DNA of 8,067 nt from Deltaproteobacteria bacterium (GTDB taxonomy: Bacteria > Desulfobacterota > Binatia > UBA9968): NCBI GenBank assembly GCA_016844625.1, contig JAERMN010000211.1, forward strand, positions 1 to 8,067. Reading direction: 5' to 3'. The notes beneath the pieces are model-generated. The model did not search any database. It worked only from the letters and a program-made list of their open reading frames with translations, and was not told the origin of the DNA. Of this stretch, positions 1-6,004 are shown piece after piece. A program made the position numbers and the translations under genes. Position 1 is the stretch's first letter. Each line of letters starts with the position of its first letter.

Positions 1-1396
1 CTGGTCGCCGCCTGCTCGTGGAAGGCCAAGCGTTCAGTGAAACTGCAACTCACCGTTGAAGAGGCGATGCTGACGACGCGCAGCGATGACGCCTACACGT
101 GGATGCGCACGGCGGCGGATGCCAACGGCAAGATCATCGCCCGCCAGGCGAAGATTTTCATGAACACCGGCGCCTATGCCGAGAATAGCCCGCTGGTCGT
201 CGAGAAATCGACCAACCGCTGCGTCGGCCCCTATGCGATCGCGAATGTTTTAATCGAAAACTGCTCGCTCTATACCAATACCGTGCCGGCTAGTTCCTAC
301 CGCGGTTTCGGCTGCGCGCAAGTAACGTTACCGGGCGAGTCGCAGATCGACGAGCTGGCGGCCAAGATCGGCAAAGACCCCTATGAGTTTCGGCTGGCGA
401 ATGCGGCGAAACCCGGCGAAGAATTTTTTCCCGGCATGCGTCCCTTCGACGGCACACTCAAACAAGACTTGGACACCGCGGCGAAAGCGATCGGCTGGGG
501 CACGCCACTGGCGAAGGGCCATGGCCGCACCGTTGCCGTCTCCGGCAGCGACGCCGGCGCCTATCCGCTGACCTCCACGGCGGTGCGCGTGCACGCCGAC
601 GGTTCGGCAACCATCATGACCGGCAGCACCGAGCTGGGTCAGGGCAGTCACACCGTCCTGCCGCAGATCGCCGCCGAAGAGCTGGGCATCGCTTACGACA
701 AAGTCAACGTGGTTGCTTCGGACACCGCGATCACGCCTTACGATCGCTCCACCGGCGCGAGCCGGACGACGACACTGATGGGCAGCGCCGTGATGGAAGC
801 TTGCCAAGAGGCAATTCAGCAAATGGTCGTGATGGCCGCCGACGTGCTAAAGGTCAAGGTCGAAGAGATTCAAACCGTGCGCGGCGGCGTCCGCTGCGGC
901 GAGGTCCAGCTCGACTGGTCTCAGGTGATCAGTAAATTTTACGCCCTCCCCGATGGCGAAGTGATCGGCCGGTCTTATATTAGAAAGTCCGGCAAGTTCG
1001 CAGCTCTGCCGGTCTTCTGGGAAGCCGCCGCCACCGGCGTGGAAATTTCCGTCGACGAAGAAACCGGCAAGATCACCATGGAAAAACTCGCCACCGTCGG
1101 CGATGTCGGACTGGCGGTTCGAAGAATTAATTTACCAAGGCTCGCAGTTGATGAACGGCTCGATTCTCGACTACCGCTTGCCGCGTTTCTCCGACTTGCC
1201 GAAAGAAGTCTCGTTGCACCTGGTGCAAAACCAAGACGGCGTCGGCCCCTACGGCGCCAAAGGCGGCGGCGAAGCGTCTTTGAATTCGATGGCCGCGAAT
1301 ATCGCCAACGCTGTCGATCGCGCCGTCGGCGTGCGCATCCGCCAAGCCCCGCTCACGCCGGAAAGAGTCTGGCGCGCGCTGAAAGAGAAAAAATAG
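1..1396 (+). pseudogene. Molybdenum hydroxylase (xanthine dehydrogenase/CoxL family) molybdopterin-binding large subunit, 5'-truncated by window edge and frameshifted
   Basis: This is the large catalytic subunit of a cytoplasmic molybdenum hydroxylase, which hydroxylates a substrate at a Mo-molybdopterin centre and passes electrons through FeS and FAD subunits. The frame is open from base 1, so the gene begins upstream. Visible family motifs are YRGFG at 298-312 (the conserved RGFG loop) and GQGS at 637-648, whose Gln lies near the Mo site. The active-site loop GAKGGGE has its Glu codon at 1271-1273. Frame 1 reads normally up to GDVGLAV (1099-1119). The next homologous residues, FEELIYQ, follow immediately in frame 2 (from 1118) and run to TAG at 1394-1396. 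About 21 residues that normally lie between these motifs are missing, so roughly 65 bp are lost with a shift of frame. Unshifted translation past 1120 gives an Arg-rich nonsense tail lacking the catalytic Glu. Either the gene is inactivated or the assembly is wrong here. The FAD subunit follows 107 bp downstream. The substrate cannot be deduced. Confidence 0.9.
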
Positions 1397-1470
1397 AAAG
1401 GGTCGAGGATCGAAAATTGAGGATGGAGGATGGCAACTTACGGCTTTCGACTCCCGGTATGTCCGAGCAA

Positions 1471-1500
1471 TCCAAAATCTAAAATCCAAAATCTAAAATC
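1471..1500 (+). repeat. Tandem heptamer repeat (TCYAAAA) x4 plus 2 nt
   Basis: The 14-mer TCCAAAATCTAAAA occurs twice in perfect tandem (1471-1484 and 1485-1498), followed by TC. It resolves into four heptamers of the form TCYAAAA. The run is strikingly AT-rich against GC-rich surroundings and ends 3 nt before the ATGATG start of the FAD subunit, in the place where a ribosome-binding site would be expected. A purine-rich, loosely repetitive stretch (about 1400-1435, GAGGAT-like repeats) precedes it. It resembles the short tandem repeats known from several bacterial intergenic regions, but I cannot assign it to a named family. Confidence 0.75.
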
Positions 1501-1503
1501 GTT

Positions 1504-2358
1504 ATGATGCCCTTACGCAAATTCGCCATTCACCAACCGAAAACCATCGCCGAAGCGTCGCAGATGCTCGCCGAGTTCGGCGAAAAAGGCCGCCTGTACG
1601 CTGGCGGCACCGAACTACTGCTGGCAATGAAACATGATCTCTTGCGTTATCAGCACCTGGTCGATGTCAAGACGATCCCCGACCTGAACCAGATCGAAGT
1701 GAAAAACAACGCGCTCGTTATCGGCAGCACCGCGACCCATCGGGCGATCGAGCGCTCGGCGCTCGTGCAGCAGAGCTTGCCGGTGTTAGCGACGATGGCA
1801 GCCAACGTCGCCAATATCCGCGTGCGCGCCAGCGGGACCTTGGGCGGCAATCTCTGTTTCGCCGAGCCGCACTCCGATCCGGCGACGTTGTTGACTGCGC
1901 TTGGCGCGAAAGTCCATGTCCAGGGAAAATCGGTAACGAGAAGCGTGGCGGTCGATAAACTGATCACGGGAGCCTACGAAACCTCGCTCGCCGGCGACGA
2001 ACTTCTCGCCAGCGTGGAAATTCCGCTGCCGGCGAAATCGCAGCGCGCCGCTTATTTGAAGTTCCAGCTGAAAGAACGGCCGACGCTCGGTCTGGCGCTC
2101 GTCCTCGATCTCGACGGCGATACCATCAAGAAAGCCTCGGCAGTGGTCGGCAGTGTCAGTGTCGTGCCGACTCAGTCAGACCAAGCGAACGGTTTGCTCA
2201 CCGGTGCACGCTCACAGGTCGAAAGACAACTCGGTGATGCCGCCGAAGCGTTAGCCCAGGCCGCCGATCCCGTCGACGATCTCGAAGGCGGCGCCGATTA
2301 CAAACGCCATCTGATCGGCGTGTTTCTCCGCCGCGCGTTCACCAAAGCACTTGCTTAA
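1504..2358 (+). CDS. Molybdenum hydroxylase FAD-binding (medium) subunit, CoxM/xanthine dehydrogenase family
   Basis: This 284-residue protein is the FAD-carrying medium subunit of a CoxLMS/xanthine-dehydrogenase type enzyme. It takes electrons from the [2Fe-2S] subunit and delivers them to the external acceptor. FAD contacts of the family are visible: AGGTELL at residues 33-39 and the IRVRASGTLGGNL...EPHSDPA segment at 105-127. The C-terminal half matches the CO dehydrogenase flavoprotein C-terminal domain, ending in a typical YKRHLIGVFLRRAF helix. The length is normal for the family (about 280-290) and there is no insertion for an extra [4Fe-4S] cluster as in 4-hydroxybenzoyl-CoA reductase. 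The start is ATGATG (1504 or 1507); no Shine-Dalgarno is evident because heptamer repeats fill that position. It lies in the same direction behind the broken large subunit, so it probably belongs to the same enzyme. The [2Fe-2S] small subunit is not in the window. Confidence 0.9.
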   Translation: MMPLRKFAIHQPKTIAEASQMLAEFGEKGRLYAGGTELLLAMKHDLLRYQHLVDVKTIPDLNQIEVKNNALVIGSTATHRAIERSALVQQSLPVLATMAANVANIRVRASGTLGGNLCFAEPHSDPATLLTALGAKVHVQGKSVTRSVAVDKLITGAYETSLAGDELLASVEIPLPAKSQRAAYLKFQLKERPTLGLALVLDLDGDTIKKASAVVGSVSVVPTQSDQANGLLTGARSQVERQLGDAAEALAQAADPVDDLEGGADYKRHLIGVFLRRAFTKALA

Positions 2359-2412
2359 TTGCTGGCGCTCCGCGATTTTCGCCGGCTCGCCATCGCAATT
2401 TACCATTTAGCT

Positions 2413-2433
2413 CCGCGCTTTTGCCTCGCGCGG
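2413..2433 (+). other. Perfect 6-bp hairpin in the gap after the FAD subunit
   Basis: CCGCGC (2413-2418) and GCGCGG (2428-2433) form a perfect stem around a 9-nt loop, 55 nt after the FAD-subunit stop. No T-tract follows, so it is at best a weak or Rho-dependent 3' end. I see nothing else assignable in 2359-2610; the frames there are short and unlike any known protein. Confidence 0.3.
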
Positions 2434-2627
2434 TGATTCGAACCCCTCGCGGCAAAATTTCTTTTGGCTGAAGGCTGCTGCTTCTTTTATTGGACGCTAT
2501 TGTCAGCGCTTGTCCCAGGCGCCGAAACGGCTGCCGAAGTTCCTCTTCTTGCGTCCACCCCGGCATTGTTATTATCATTAAGTAACTTCCTAGCCCGTGC
2601 AAAAATCAATTTCCCGGGGGTGCGCAA

Positions 2628-2783
2628 ATGGAATTGATCGGGACATTCGCTGGAAGGTTCGTTTGGGAGTTCAAGTTGCTGCTCGATTGGGCGATACGCA
2701 ACTGGTTTTTTACGATGCTGGTTCTCGTCGTCCTGGTCTATTGGGCGGGCCGGCAGCGCGACAGAAAACGCCATCGTCTATAA
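2628..2783 (+). CDS. Small single-pass membrane protein, 51 residues
   Basis: ATG at 2628 to TAA at 2781-2783. A G-run (2616-2620) 7 nt upstream can serve as a weak Shine-Dalgarno. The protein has a short N-terminal region that is amphipathic and aromatic-rich (GRFVWEFKLLLDWAIRNW, about 9-26). One hydrophobic segment follows (about residues 26-41, WFFTMLVLVVLVYWAG). The tail is strongly basic (about 42-51, with Arg/Lys/His at most positions). That architecture is what is expected of a real N-out/C-in or tail-anchored small membrane protein and is not typical of random frames. I do not recognise a family and assign no function. It is too short for many gene callers. Stem-loops begin 4 nt after the stop, which fits an independent short transcript. 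It could still be chance; conservation of the frame would settle it. Confidence 0.5.
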   Translation: MELIGTFAGRFVWEFKLLLDWAIRNWFFTMLVLVVLVYWAGRQRDRKRHRL

Positions 2784-2787
2784 AAAT

Positions 2788-2823
2788 CGAAGCCACTTCG
2801 TGACCGGGGAATTGACCCCGGTC
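2788..2823 (+). terminator. Double stem-loop after the small membrane gene, terminator-like
   Basis: Two adjacent hairpins follow the stop at 2783. The first is CGAAG-CCA-CTTCG (2788-2800). The second is a perfect 8-bp GC-rich stem, GACCGGGG (2802-2809) with CCCCGGTC (2816-2823), around the loop AATTGA. No run of T follows on the plus strand, so intrinsic termination is not certain. On the minus strand the first stem is followed by ATTTTTAT, but no minus-strand gene needs a terminator there. These may be mRNA-stabilising structures or part of a palindromic repeat. Confidence 0.4.
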
Positions 2824-2871
2824 TTGACCAAAAGGGATGCTCGCCACCTTTGGAATCCCGATTTAATGGTT

Positions 2872-2891
2872 CCACGCTGAAATCAGCGTGG
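2872..2891. repeat. Perfect 9-bp palindrome, REP-like
   Basis: CCACGCTGA (2872-2880) and TCAGCGTGG (2883-2891) are exact reverse complements separated only by AA (in RNA, more likely an 8-bp stem with a 4-nt loop). It lies in intergenic DNA between the small membrane gene and gloA, about 50 nt beyond the previous hairpin. The form fits a repetitive extragenic palindrome or a dimeric regulator site; one copy in one window cannot separate these. Confidence 0.5.
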
Positions 2892-2910
2892 TCAACAACA
2901 AATTCAAAGA

Positions 2911-2934
2911 ATCGAGCGATTCTCATCGTTCGAT
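2911..2934. repeat. 10-bp near-perfect inverted repeat
   Basis: ATCGAGCGAT (2911-2920) and ATCGTTCGAT (2925-2934) pair over 10 bp with one G-T position around the loop TCTC. It is the fourth inverted repeat within 150 bp and lies 112 nt upstream of the gloA start, so it could be a repeat unit, an RNA hairpin or an operator. Confidence 0.4.
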
Positions 2935-3014
2935 CTTAGCTTGATTCTCTCCATTCCCTTGCGTTAGTCTCAGCGTCATCGAAACGGCCACCGCATTCTC
3001 GGCGAAATTCACCA

Positions 3015-3032
3015 TTCACGCTTTTGCGTGAA
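3015..3032 (+). promoter_or_regulatory. Hairpin in the gloA leader
   Basis: TTCACGC (3015-3021) and GCGTGAA (3026-3032) form a perfect 7-bp stem with a TTTT loop. It ends 5 nt before the G-rich Shine-Dalgarno (GGGGGA, 3038-3043) of the glyoxalase gene. If it lies in the transcribed leader, it could affect mRNA stability or ribosome access. No convincing promoter is visible upstream; TTGATT at 2941 has no good -10 partner. Confidence 0.35.
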
Positions 3033-3046
3033 ACCATGGGGGACAA

Positions 3047-3499
3047 ATGGCAGGGGAAAAAACCGTCAACAACATCACCTTCCGGATTCGGCACACCATG
3101 ATGTTGGTCAAGGATCTGGACCGCAGCATCGATTTCTACACAAGGTTGTTAGGCATGGACGTGCAGCGCTTGCGGCCGTCGCCGGACAAAAGCGAGCGCG
3201 TCGGTTACGTCGGTTACGGCACTGAAGATGAATACCCCGGGCTGGAGCTAATCGAGACCGGCGGCCCTGGCCATATTAAAGAAATGCCGAAATGGTATGG
3301 CCATGTCGCGCTCTACGTATCCGATCTCAACAAGCTCAGCGAAAAACTCAAAGCGGAAGGGGTAAAATTCACCCTCGGTCCGCAACCCAATCGGCCGGGA
3401 AGCCAGGATCATGTCGCGTTCATCCAGGACCCTGATGGATATCTTCTAGAACTAACTGAACGCCACTCAAAAACCGGTGCGCCGGTGCAGGTGAGTTAG
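3047..3499 (+). CDS. gloA: Lactoylglutathione lyase (glyoxalase I), VOC superfamily
   Basis: This 150-residue metalloenzyme is predicted to isomerise the methylglyoxal-glutathione hemithioacetal to S-lactoylglutathione in the cytoplasm. Two VOC repeats are visible: RHTMMLVKDLDRSIDFYTRLLGM (about 15-37) and YGHVALYVSDL (about 84-94). All four metal ligands of the family are in place: His16, Glu67 (LELIE), His86 (YGH) and Glu135 (LLELTE). They match the spacing of E. coli GloA His5/Glu56/His74/Glu122. The protein carries about 11 extra N-terminal residues relative to E. coli GloA. The ATG at 3047 is preceded by GGGGGA (3038-3043). The gene stands alone on the plus strand and converges on the minus-strand operon that ends at 3679. 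Other VOC enzymes can look alike, but the intact ligand set and GYLLELTE end favour glyoxalase I. Confidence 0.85.
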   Translation: MAGEKTVNNITFRIRHTMMLVKDLDRSIDFYTRLLGMDVQRLRPSPDKSERVGYVGYGTEDEYPGLELIETGGPGHIKEMPKWYGHVALYVSDLNKLSEKLKAEGVKFTLGPQPNRPGSQDHVAFIQDPDGYLLELTERHSKTGAPVQVS

Positions 3500-3679
3500 G
3501 CGGATCGCTGAGTTGCTCACGTCGCGCCGCGGCAACCCTCTCGTCCACTTGATCAACAGCGATTCGTAGCGGCGGTTGCAGTAGGCTAACTTCTCCGCCA
3601 GCTGCACTCGGCTAGGAAAAAGTTTTAACTGACTGGGTGATCCTTCGGGATACGCGGCCGACATCTTCCTTAGGATCAT
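3467..3679 (-). CDS. Possible 70-residue protein coupled to the cupin gene
   Basis: An open minus-strand frame begins with ATG at 3679-3677, sharing its A with the TGA of the cupin gene (TGATG), a usual sign of translational coupling. A second ATG six codons in has AAGGA just before it, too close to be ideal. The product is basic, has no membrane segment and resembles nothing I know (SQLKLFPSRVQLAEKLAYC, about 16-34). It ends 33 nt inside the 3' end of the convergent gloA. No other gene explains 3500-3678. It may be a genuine terminal cistron or simply a chance frame. Confidence 0.25.
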   Translation of the reverse strand: MILRKMSAAYPEGSPSQLKLFPSRVQLAEKLAYCNRRYESLLIKWTRGLPRRDVSNSAIRLTHLHRRTGF

Positions 3680-4236
3680 CAGGTTTTTATACCCCAGGGC
3701 ATTTCCCTATTGTTGACGATATCAAATTGCGAGCGGCCGGTGTAGTAAACATTCTTGCCATAGACGTGCAACGACACGCTCGGCTCGCTCGCGCAGTTCT
3801 CAACGCTATGGATCGTCGGGCTCGGCAGTACCACCGCTTGGCCAAGCACGCACTCCATCTCGCCGACGCGCTCCAGCTCGGCATAACCTGGACGAGAGGC
3901 GTCATCGATGCGGCGCCAAAAAATATTCTTCTCGGCGCCTGTCAAACCGACGACGATGCCCCAAGTCCCGTGATTATGCGGCAGCGTCGCGCCACTCGGC
4001 AACCAACTGAGAATCGCCACGGCCAAGGCATGATCGGCTTCTTCGTGCAGCAGATTGAAGCTGAATCCTTTCTCGGCAATCGAATTGACGGGACGTTCAT
4101 TGAGCAACTTAGAATCTGCCGCCAGTCGCTCCGCCAGCGGCGCCACTTGCCGGAGAATTTCCCGTTCCTCGGCCGCGGTGGCCGCGATCGACCGCAGCGC
4201 TTCGACAAACTGCGCCAGCGAATAGTCCGCATTCAT
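3679..4236 (-). CDS. Cysteine-dioxygenase-like cupin (thiol dioxygenase family)
   Basis: This 185-residue cytoplasmic cupin is probably a non-heme iron dioxygenase acting on a small thiol. Residues 85-93 hold the first cupin motif LPHNHGTWG, with iron-ligand candidates His87 and His89. TIHSVEN gives the third ligand, His143. VSLHVY carries Ser155, His157 and Tyr159, the Ser-His-Tyr triad of cysteine dioxygenase. The Arg that binds the cysteine carboxylate in mammalian enzyme (Arg60, YTRNL) aligns with Phe60 in FSFNL, and the crosslinking Cys is absent, so the substrate may differ from cysteine. The start at 4236 is chosen because GGGAGAG (4241-4247) precedes it closely. An ATG at 4254 overlapping the previous stop (TGATG) is an alternative that adds six residues. 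It follows the HAD gene and is the last secure gene of the operon. Confidence 0.8.
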   Translation of the reverse strand: MNADYSLAQFVEALRSIAATAAEEREILRQVAPLAERLAADSKLLNERPVNSIAEKGFSFNLLHEEADHALAVAILSWLPSGATLPHNHGTWGIVVGLTGAEKNIFWRRIDDASRPGYAELERVGEMECVLGQAVVLPSPTIHSVENCASEPSVSLHVYGKNVYYTGRSQFDIVNNREMPWGIKT

Positions 4237-4253
4237 TTGGCTCTCCCAAGTCA

Positions 4254-4871
4254 TCAGCGAGCCGCGAATTTGGGCATCGCCTGAGCGACCGTGGGCCAAT
4301 CGGTAAAGCGATCGACGCTTGGATGATTCGGCGATGCTTGATTCCACGGACAATCGATCAGTGCCACGCGCACGTTCATCTGACCCGCCAAATATTGCGC
4401 CATCGGCAGCGAATCTTCCACCGCCCAGCAATAATTGCGCGTAGCCAGCTCATCGAGGCTAATCGCCACGGTATTTTCAGTCTCAAAGCGCGCGTACTTG
4501 TTCACCATCGTAAAGGAATGATTCGTCACACTGTGTCGCGAAAGCCAAGCCAACGACGGCTCGTAGGAATCCGGCGGTCTACCGGTAACAATGGCGATCT
4601 CAAATCCAGCTTCTACCCACTGCCTCAAGGCAGCGATCGCTGCTTCGATCGGCGCCATCTTCATCAGCTCATCCGGCTCGTGCACGACGCGATACAAGTG
4701 CTCCCGCTCTTCGGTGTGCAAAGCGCATGAAGTGCCGATGTCGAAGTCGGTTAGCTGCTCATAACTAACCCGCTTACCGAATTCACGTTCGACGACGACG
4801 AGAAAGTGGCGCGCCGTCTGGCACAGCACATCATCGAGGTCAACGTAGATAGTTTTGGAACCTAAGGCCAT
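4254..4871 (-). CDS. HAD-superfamily phosphatase, 5'(3')-deoxyribonucleotidase-like
   Basis: This 205-residue soluble hydrolase uses an Asp nucleophile and Mg2+. HAD motif I is YVDLDDVL (Asp11 nucleophile, Asp13 acid/base). Motif II is IVTGRPP (Thr96). Lys125 in VNKYARF is the motif III candidate. VEDSLPMA (Glu152-Asp153) is motif IV. An alpha-helical cap lies between motifs I and II (about 18-75). The arrangement resembles the NT5C deoxyribonucleotidase branch, so a nucleotide 5'-phosphate is a reasonable but unproven substrate. ATG 4869-4871 is preceded by GGTGAG (4877-4882), which contains the stop codon of the upstream protease gene 6 nt away. It also abuts or overlaps the following cupin gene, so all are very likely on one mRNA. 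Confidence 0.8.
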   Translation of the reverse strand: MALGSKTIYVDLDDVLCQTARHFLVVVEREFGKRVSYEQLTDFDIGTSCALHTEEREHLYRVVHEPDELMKMAPIEAAIAALRQWVEAGFEIAIVTGRPPDSYEPSLAWLSRHSVTNHSFTMVNKYARFETENTVAISLDELATRNYCWAVEDSLPMAQYLAGQMNVRVALIDCPWNQASPNHPSVDRFTDWPTVAQAMPKFAAR

Positions 4872-4877
4872 TAATAC

Positions 4878-5375
4878 TCACCGCTGGTCGCTAGCGCCGT
4901 TGCCGCCGATTTCCAACTCGACTCTTCCGCTGAGCCCATCGATTGTCAGACGCGCGCCTCGCAAAAACATCCTGCCAAGAATGCCGATGACCTCGACGCC
5001 ATGTTCGCGATTCTTCGCGCTGAGCGATGGCACAGCGACGCACTCGACTACCGCAGTGAAAACGGTTCGACTGCCGTCGTCATCGAGGGCTGGCAATGAA
5101 ATCCTGGCGGAAAACTGTTGCAGTCGCCCGTAGCCGTGAATCCCATGAACTTCACGACTGCCCTGCAACGGCAGCTGCAGCAACTCAGCGACCTCGAGGT
5201 CGATCATCGCCCCATAGGCGCCGGTATCGATGAGCAACTCCCCTCTCGCTTCGCGCCCAAGCTCGTCGTCATGCCGACTCCAAGAGCCGGAAATGAGCGG
5301 GCCGACCTGCTCCACACGCTGAGTGGTCGCTTGAGCGACGATTCGGTATCGCGGGATTCCCGTCAATTCAAACAC
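4878..5375 (-). CDS. Retropepsin-like aspartic protease
   Basis: This 165-residue protein belongs to the single-domain, retroviral-type aspartic protease fold found in bacteria. LLIDTGAYGAMID (about 47-59) contains the catalytic Asp50-Thr51-Gly52. GILGRMFL (about 131-138) is the downstream hydrophobic-hydrophobic-Gly motif, with Met where many homologues have Asp (ILGRD). Such single-domain enzymes act as dimers. No signal peptide or membrane segment is seen, so a cytoplasmic protein is likely; its target is unknown. The reading frame starts with GTG at 5373-5375, 11 nt after the mpg stop, and a TTG three codons later is an alternative. No good Shine-Dalgarno is visible, which suggests translation coupled to mpg. 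It ends 6 nt before the HAD gene. Confidence 0.75.
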   Translation of the reverse strand: MFELTGIPRYRIVAQATTQRVEQVGPLISGSWSRHDDELGREARGELLIDTGAYGAMIDLEVAELLQLPLQGSREVHGIHGYGRLQQFSARISLPALDDDGSRTVFTAVVECVAVPSLSAKNREHGVEVIGILGRMFLRGARLTIDGLSGRVELEIGGNGASDQR

Positions 5376-5386
5376 CTAGCATGCTG

Positions 5387-5989
5387 TTAGCGTTTGGAGA
5401 TAAACTCACTGCCACGAACGAGAAAGCGAAATGGCTTATCCTTCCACTTGCCAGCATAAGTGACGCCGATCCTCTCCGTCGCATGAAATCTCGGCGCCGG
5501 CTCGCCGCGATCCTCGATATAAAGAATCTTACCGCATAGGTCGGCTCCATTGAGTGACCGACCGATATCGAACGCCTGGCAAAGTTTCCCCGGTCCGCTG
5601 GCGAGATTGCGCAGTGTTTCGCTGCGCCGGCGTTGCTTCATCAATTCAACTCCCCGCACCGGTTCCACGGCGCGAATTAACACAGCCGCGGGATAATCCT
5701 GCGCTTCCGTCACCAGATTGAGCATATTGTACATACCGTAGATGAAGTAAACATACGCATGCCCAGCCGGACCGAACATCACCTCCGTGCGCTTGGTGCG
5801 GCCTTTCGCCGCGTGGCAGGCTAAGTCTTGTGGCCCGATGTACGCTTCAGCCTCGACGATCCGTCCGATACTATCGCCATCCGGATGCTTGCGCACCAGA
5901 TACTTCCCGAGCAATTGCTTGGCAACGTCGACCGTCGATTGTTCGTAAAACGAGCGCGTGAGTTTCAAGGGTAGTTTAGAAAGAGACAA
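5387..5989 (-). CDS. mpg: 3-methyladenine DNA glycosylase (AAG/MPG family)
   Basis: This 200-residue monofunctional DNA glycosylase excises alkylated purines (3-methyladenine, and hypoxanthine or ethenoadenine in homologues) to start base excision repair. Residues matching the human AAG active site are all present: Glu48 in VEAEAY activates water (Glu125 in human), with Tyr50 (Tyr127), His59 (His136) and Tyr81 (Tyr159) around the flipped base. Tyr84 in YFIYGMYN is the intercalating Tyr162 equivalent and Arg106 in LIRAVEP corresponds to Arg182. The length is normal for bacterial members. There is no ATG near the N-terminus: the in-frame stop TAG lies 12 codons upstream, and only TTG at 5989 or TTG at codon 8 can start it, with a poor Shine-Dalgarno. 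It heads the leftward operon with the protease, HAD and cupin genes. An inverted-repeat element lies just upstream. Confidence 0.93.
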   Translation of the reverse strand: MSLSKLPLKLTRSFYEQSTVDVAKQLLGKYLVRKHPDGDSIGRIVEAEAYIGPQDLACHAAKGRTKRTEVMFGPAGHAYVYFIYGMYNMLNLVTEAQDYPAAVLIRAVEPVRGVELMKQRRRSETLRNLASGPGKLCQAFDIGRSLNGADLCGKILYIEDRGEPAPRFHATERIGVTYAGKWKDKPFRFLVRGSEFISKR

Positions 5990-6004
5990 CCGATTCTGAA
6001 TTCT

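Noticed and set aside
1120..1482. Continuation of the frame-1 reading of the large subunit, Arg-rich
   Set aside because: It is the out-of-frame reading of the 3' end; the homologous sequence, with the catalytic Glu, is in frame 2.
1471..1500. Repeat run considered as a CRISPR or part of one
   Set aside because: The units are 7 bp in direct tandem with no spacers, and no cas gene is near.
2431..2450. GATTCGAAC, which on the minus strand reads GTTCGAATC like a tRNA T-loop
   Set aside because: The flanking bases do not form a 5-bp T stem (two mismatches), and no anticodon arm, acceptor stem or CCA can be placed around it.
3600..3665. ATCC-TTCG-GGAT hairpin with nearby A/T runs as a bidirectional terminator between gloA and the cupin gene
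   Set aside because: The stem is only 4 bp and the T-run is about 20 nt away from it, so it does not meet the form of an intrinsic terminator.
3637..4284. Long plus-strand open frame opposite the cupin gene
   Set aside because: It is the antisense of a gene with clear cupin motifs; its translation resembles no protein and has no ribosome-binding site.
4236..4431. Longer cupin version starting at 4431
   Set aside because: The extra 65 residues are the HAD gene read in another frame, and the GGGAGAG-led ATG at 4236 (or 4254) is far better.
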